A DNA stretch of 64,000 nucleotides. It comes from Deuterostichococcus epilithicus. Lineage: Eukaryota > Chlorophyta > Trebouxiophyceae > Prasiolales > Stichococcaceae. Shown here one piece after another: positions 61,301-64,000 of this stretch. The notes under the pieces were generated by a model. That model was given only the letters and a program-made list of their open reading frames with translations, made no database searches and was not told the origin of the DNA. Numbering within the stretch: position 1 is the first letter of the stretch; the number at the start of each line of letters is the position of its first letter. The stretch is from NCBI GenBank assembly GCA_033439295.1, contig JAVTLE010000023.1:2702530-2766529 (forward strand). The letters are read 5' to 3'. A program made the translations under genes and the position numbers.

Positions 61301-64000
61301 CAAACTTGGACCTGCAGCTCCAGTCTCGTCGATGGCCTTCAGGGCAATGCAGCATAACTGCACGCTGATCGATTTGTTGCCAAGTCATGCGTTTGATGCA
61401 AATGGTGCCAGACCCGAGTTCTGGTCCGGTGCCACCAACAGGTGCTGGATGTAGAGAAGGACATGTCGTCGGAGGGCGTCGGCAGCTTCGACATCATCTT
61501 CGCCACCAATGTGCTGCACGCCACCCGCAACATGGCCAACACGCTTCAGAACTGCAAGGTACGCATCGCTGGCAGAGTGATTGGACGTGGTGCCTGCCGA
61601 CGGGCGCGGCGCATTTCGCATTCTCTCTCAGTTCCTGAGCCAGCCCTCCTCCGCTGCAGCGGTGTCCACTCGGGTGGTCCACGGGCTCGTCATGGCGCTG
61701 TAGTAGCAAGCAGAGTCTTGCTGTCTGCAGGCTCTGCTGCGCCAGGGCGGCTTCATCATTGCCAACGAGCTGACTGCCAAGACGGACTTCCTGACGCTCA
61801 CCTTTGGCTTGACGGACGGCTGGTGGCTGTACGACGACCCCCATTGGCGCATGCCAGGTGTGCACCTGTTTCCAGATTTGCAGAAACGAGCAAATCAGCG
61901 AGGTGCTTCCGCCCGTGTGCAAGTACCAGTCCGCTTTGATCGGCAAGGTCTCTGGTTAGGATCTGGCGGCCCCTGGGTTTGGACCCACCTTGGCGCCAGG
62001 GGTTATTCTTGCTGACCAAGAGACTTACAAGCCTTAGACTTTCACATAGTGGAACATTGAACACCCATGCGCACAGGGTCGCCACTCATCAGTCGGGGCA
62101 GTTGGCAGGAACTGCTGAAGGCTCAAGGCTTCGAGGGCGTGCTCGTGGCGGGCAGCGACGTTGCCGCGCCGCCGCTGCTGGGCCGTCAATCAGTGGTGCT
62201 GGGCGTCAGCGACGGCGTCATTTACAAGCCCGACTTCACAGCTGCGGCGTTGAAAGTCAGGGCCGCAGCGCCAGCAGCGGCGCCGGCGCCTGCGCCGCTG
62301 CAGCGGGTGGTCGCGACGGGGCCTGATTCCGTTGCCATCGTGAAGGTGCGATGGGCCTATTCGATTAAGCTGGAGTCTAAACTTTGGACTTCCTGTGCAG
62401 ACGCTCGTTGCTGCGCGCCTATGCGTCGACGCATACCCGTCCGCATACCCGTCACATCCACAGCCGCATGCTGTCTGTCGCAAGCATGGCGGATCGTCTT
62501 GCTGGCGCTTCACTGAGACGACACTGCCGAACCTACTGTGCAGGAGCTGCGGCAGGTGGTGAACGAGCTGCTTGGGGAGGAAGTGCCACTCGACCAGCCA
62601 CTCATGGAGGCCGGCCTCGACTCCATCGGTGCTTATCTGCCGCCCGCACTCTGTCCTTCGGACGCTTCCAGCAATCAGCAATGTTTAGCCGCAGGATATT
62701 CTTGATCGTCAGCCAGAGCTCTTTCGATCTTAGGCACACATGAGGCGGCAGAGGACGAAATGAACAGTGGTGCATCGATTTGCGATTTTTGCGACCTTGC
62801 GCTCGTCTTCCATGCTGTGTTTCTTCCTGTCTGCAGGTGCTGTGGAGCTGCACAATGCAATCTCGGCCAAGTTCGGCATGGAGCTACCTGCCACAGCGAC
62901 CTTCGATCACCCCACGATCAGCGCTCTGGCCGTCTTCGTCGCCAGGCGCATGGCCCCCGAGCCAGCGGCCCCGGCCAGTGACGATGCCACGGCGTGGCAG
63001 CATAACGGCACTGTGGCGGCAATGCAGCAGGCTGCAGCAGCAGCTGCGCAGCAGGATCTGCAGAGGCGGCTGCAGCTCGCGGTCGATGAGCTGCTGGGCT
63101 TCCCTGTGGCGGCTGACATGCCACTCATGGAGGCCGGCCTCGACTCCATTGGTGCGTAGCTGCAAACCTGACCCGCCATCGCTTAGTGAAACACGGTCGT
63201 GTGGCCATGACTTACTCCCGGGAGGATAACTCTCGGGTGAGTAGAGGTGCTTCCTGCACACACAAGCTCAGCCTACAGTCGAGCTTTGTGACTTGCAGTC
63301 CTTGATGCATCAGGCGATGGTGCACATCCAGGATTGCAAACCGCATCCCGATCGAATGCAGGCGCCGTGGAACTTCGCAACAGCGTGTCAGCCTCCTTCG
63401 GCCTGGAGCTGCCGGTCACTGCCACCTTCGACTACCCCACCGTCACTGCCCTGGCCGACTTCATCGCCTCGAAGACCACGCCGCCGCCGGCAGACATGGC
63501 GCCCTCTGCCAACGGCAGCCACGAGGTGGTGCTACACACCGCCGCGCCGTCAATTGCTGCCGTGCTGACTCAGCTGCAGGTGTGTGAAACAATCTTTCTG
63601 TCACATGTCTCCGTGTATCGTGTGGCAGCGCACATTGACCTGAAAGGAGGTTTCAAAAAAGGACCAATCCGAAGCGCAGCTACCAAAGTTCGTCTGCATG
63701 CTGCCCGGCTCAGAAGTTGCTTGCGTCAGGCCTGCGGCAAGCAGACGGCGCGCCGATGTCTCGATGACTGACACACTAGAGGCTCGATTTCGTGATTGCT
63801 TGATCGTGACTGCTGTGCCCCTTGCTATACGGCAGGAGGTCGTGAACGAGCTGGTGGGCTTTGAGGTGGCGGCGGACCAGCCGCTCATGGAGGCCGGCCT
63901 CGACTCCATCGGTGTGCCTGCTTCGCCCCCGTTGCTCCTCCCTGATTGGTTCTGAGCTCCCACCTGCAGCTGAACGAGCGAATTCATTCCAAGATGAGCA
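52322..64000 (+). CDS. Large type I polyketide synthase (KS-DH-cMT-cMT-ACP-ACP-ACP...), partial
   Basis: Starts [18 protein letters not shown] and runs off the right edge. 27 exons: 52322-52530, 52735-52939, 53121-53215, 53417-53548, 53809-53950, 54114-54272, 54472-54625, 54959-55193, 55337-55463, 55730-55843, 56066-57001, 57240-57413, 57566-57812, 58019-58467, 58786-58875, 59105-59250, 59428-59640, 59923-60137, 60407-60595, 60791-61140, 61442-61558, 61731-61857, 62077-62345, 62544-62628, 62837-63151, 63362-63579, 63836-63911; 1,929 codons, all in frame. KS triad Cys193 (DTACSSS), His336 (MHGTGT), His380 ([12 protein letters not shown]). DH: His521 in DHRIQGHLIAP, Asp695 in [10 protein letters not shown]. 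cMT1 about 837-1276 and cMT2 about 1277-1690, each [13 protein letters not shown] serines 1725, 1830, 1928 (GLDSIG). No AT, KR or TE is seen. Three introns start with GC. No targeting peptide, so cytosolic assembly is likely. Confidence 0.95.
52370..55463 (+). other. PKS ketosynthase (KS) domain
   Basis: Residues about 45-486. It begins with the algal-type [11 protein letters not shown] instead of the usual IAIVGM...FPGG, then [83 protein letters not shown] and [12 protein letters not shown]. All three catalytic residues are present, so the domain should be active. It ends directly in a WQRARFWY linker that leads into the dehydratase. Confidence 0.9.
54628..54815. repeat. Two-copy tandem repeat in PKS intron 7
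   Basis: The 29 bp string starting GGTGATGTGCACTCCTCTGC occurs at 54689 and again at 54786. The flanks (GTGCAATGGC ... AAGCGC) also repeat with changes, giving a roughly 97 bp unit in two copies. The first copy starts at the intron's own donor. Confidence 0.8.
55730..57001 (+). other. PKS dehydratase (DH) domain
   Basis: Residues about 487-836. The double-hotdog DH opens with [17 protein letters not shown] and [19 protein letters not shown], which carries the HxxxGxxxxP motif. The second half holds [14 protein letters not shown] with the catalytic Asp. Both catalytic residues are present. The distal part is unusually rich in Ala, Ser and Val, and a low-complexity Ala stretch near 56840-56900 leads to the methyltransferase. 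Confidence 0.85.
57240..59640 (+). other. PKS C-methyltransferase domain 1
   Basis: Residues about 837-1276: [20 protein letters not shown] lid region, [23 protein letters not shown]-binding [56 protein letters not shown] and [11 protein letters not shown]. It is complete relative to polyketide synthase cMT domains. It would add a methyl at the alpha carbon of the growing chain. Confidence 0.88.
59923..62345 (+). other. PKS C-methyltransferase domain 2 (tandem copy)
   Basis: Residues about 1277-1690. It repeats the whole of domain 1, including the lid ([20 protein letters not shown]), [58 protein letters not shown] and [14 protein letters not shown]. Intron positions and phases match domain 1. 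Nothing looks inactivating. Confidence 0.88.
60200..60243. repeat. (CTG)n-rich microsatellite in PKS intron
   Basis: Interrupted CTG units (CTGCTGCTCCTGCTGCTG...) lie in the intron 60138-60406, upstream of a CTGCAG acceptor. It is not coding in the model. Confidence 0.75.
62544..63911 (+). other. Three tandem acyl carrier protein (ACP) domains
   Basis: Phosphopantetheine sites GLDSIG occur at serines 1725, 1830 and 1928, about 100 residues apart. Each has the preceding helix ([23 protein letters not shown]) and [10 protein letters not shown] or [10 protein letters not shown]. The first two are followed by AVEL(H/R)N, FGMELP or FGLELP, and TFD(H/Y)PT. The third is cut by an intron after its serine, and its second half lies past 63911 or off the edge. 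Confidence 0.9.

Overview
The window reads as nuclear DNA of a green alga, most likely a trebouxiophyte (Chlorella-like) chlorophyte. It is GC-rich, and genes are packed on both strands and cut into many short exons (about 60-300 bp) with GT/GC-AG introns. It carries plastid-type genes next to eukaryotic replication, kinase and RNA-binding genes. TTTAGGG-like motifs occur in several introns. The genus was not determined. Most gene models were rebuilt by hand from splice sites and reading-frame continuity. For MCM2 (from its first placed exon), RlmN, LYRM, the tocopherol/plastoquinone-type methyltransferase, a small membrane protein, RimI, the phosphatase, GH32, carbonic anhydrase, the NEK kinase, the RBM45-like protein and the polyketide synthase, every junction keeps frame.

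Layout, left to right. 1-416 (-): 5' exons of a methionine sulfoxide reductase B with a thylakoid-lumen-type signal, running off the left edge. 1084-8110 (-): MCM2. 8380-11540 (-): RlmN-like radical-SAM RNA methyltransferase. 11679-12078 (-): LYR-motif protein. 12315-14995 (+): MPBQ/tocopherol-type methyltransferase. 15776-17360 (-): small membrane protein. 17630-18416 (-): ZSWIM7/SWS1. 19147-20084 (-): tentative gene. 20731-22155 (+): secretory-pathway membrane protein. 22201-23277 (-): RimI-like acetyltransferase. 23748-26020 (+): membrane-anchored phosphoglycerate-mutase/DET1-type phosphatase. 26369-28240 (-): multi-pass protein with a Pro/Trp-rich tail. 28563-33308 (+): GH32 beta-fructofuranosidase. 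34406-36320 (-): beta-carbonic anhydrase. 36578-37113 (-): inverted copy of the first exon of the methyltransferase gene. 37614-40081 (+): NEK-family kinase. 40635-44182 (-): conserved-looking gene of unknown function. 45197-51259 (-): RBM45-like protein with four RRMs and polyglutamine. 52322 to the right edge (+): a large type I polyketide synthase.

The genes do not form a pathway cluster. They are ordinary neighbours, often divergent with short shared promoters (for example 12079-12314 and 23278-23747).

The most unusual content is the polyketide synthase. Its order in this window is KS-DH-cMT-cMT-ACP-ACP-ACP with no acyltransferase. Two C-methyltransferase domains lie in tandem and stay nearly identical at DNA level in places, and three ACPs share the same intron position. 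Two genome-scale habits also stand out. Splice junctions are repeatedly duplicated in tandem (seven loci), and at least seven introns appear to start with GC instead of GT. A truncated gene copy that keeps promoter, transit-type exon and a hydrophobic helix may be a new small gene.
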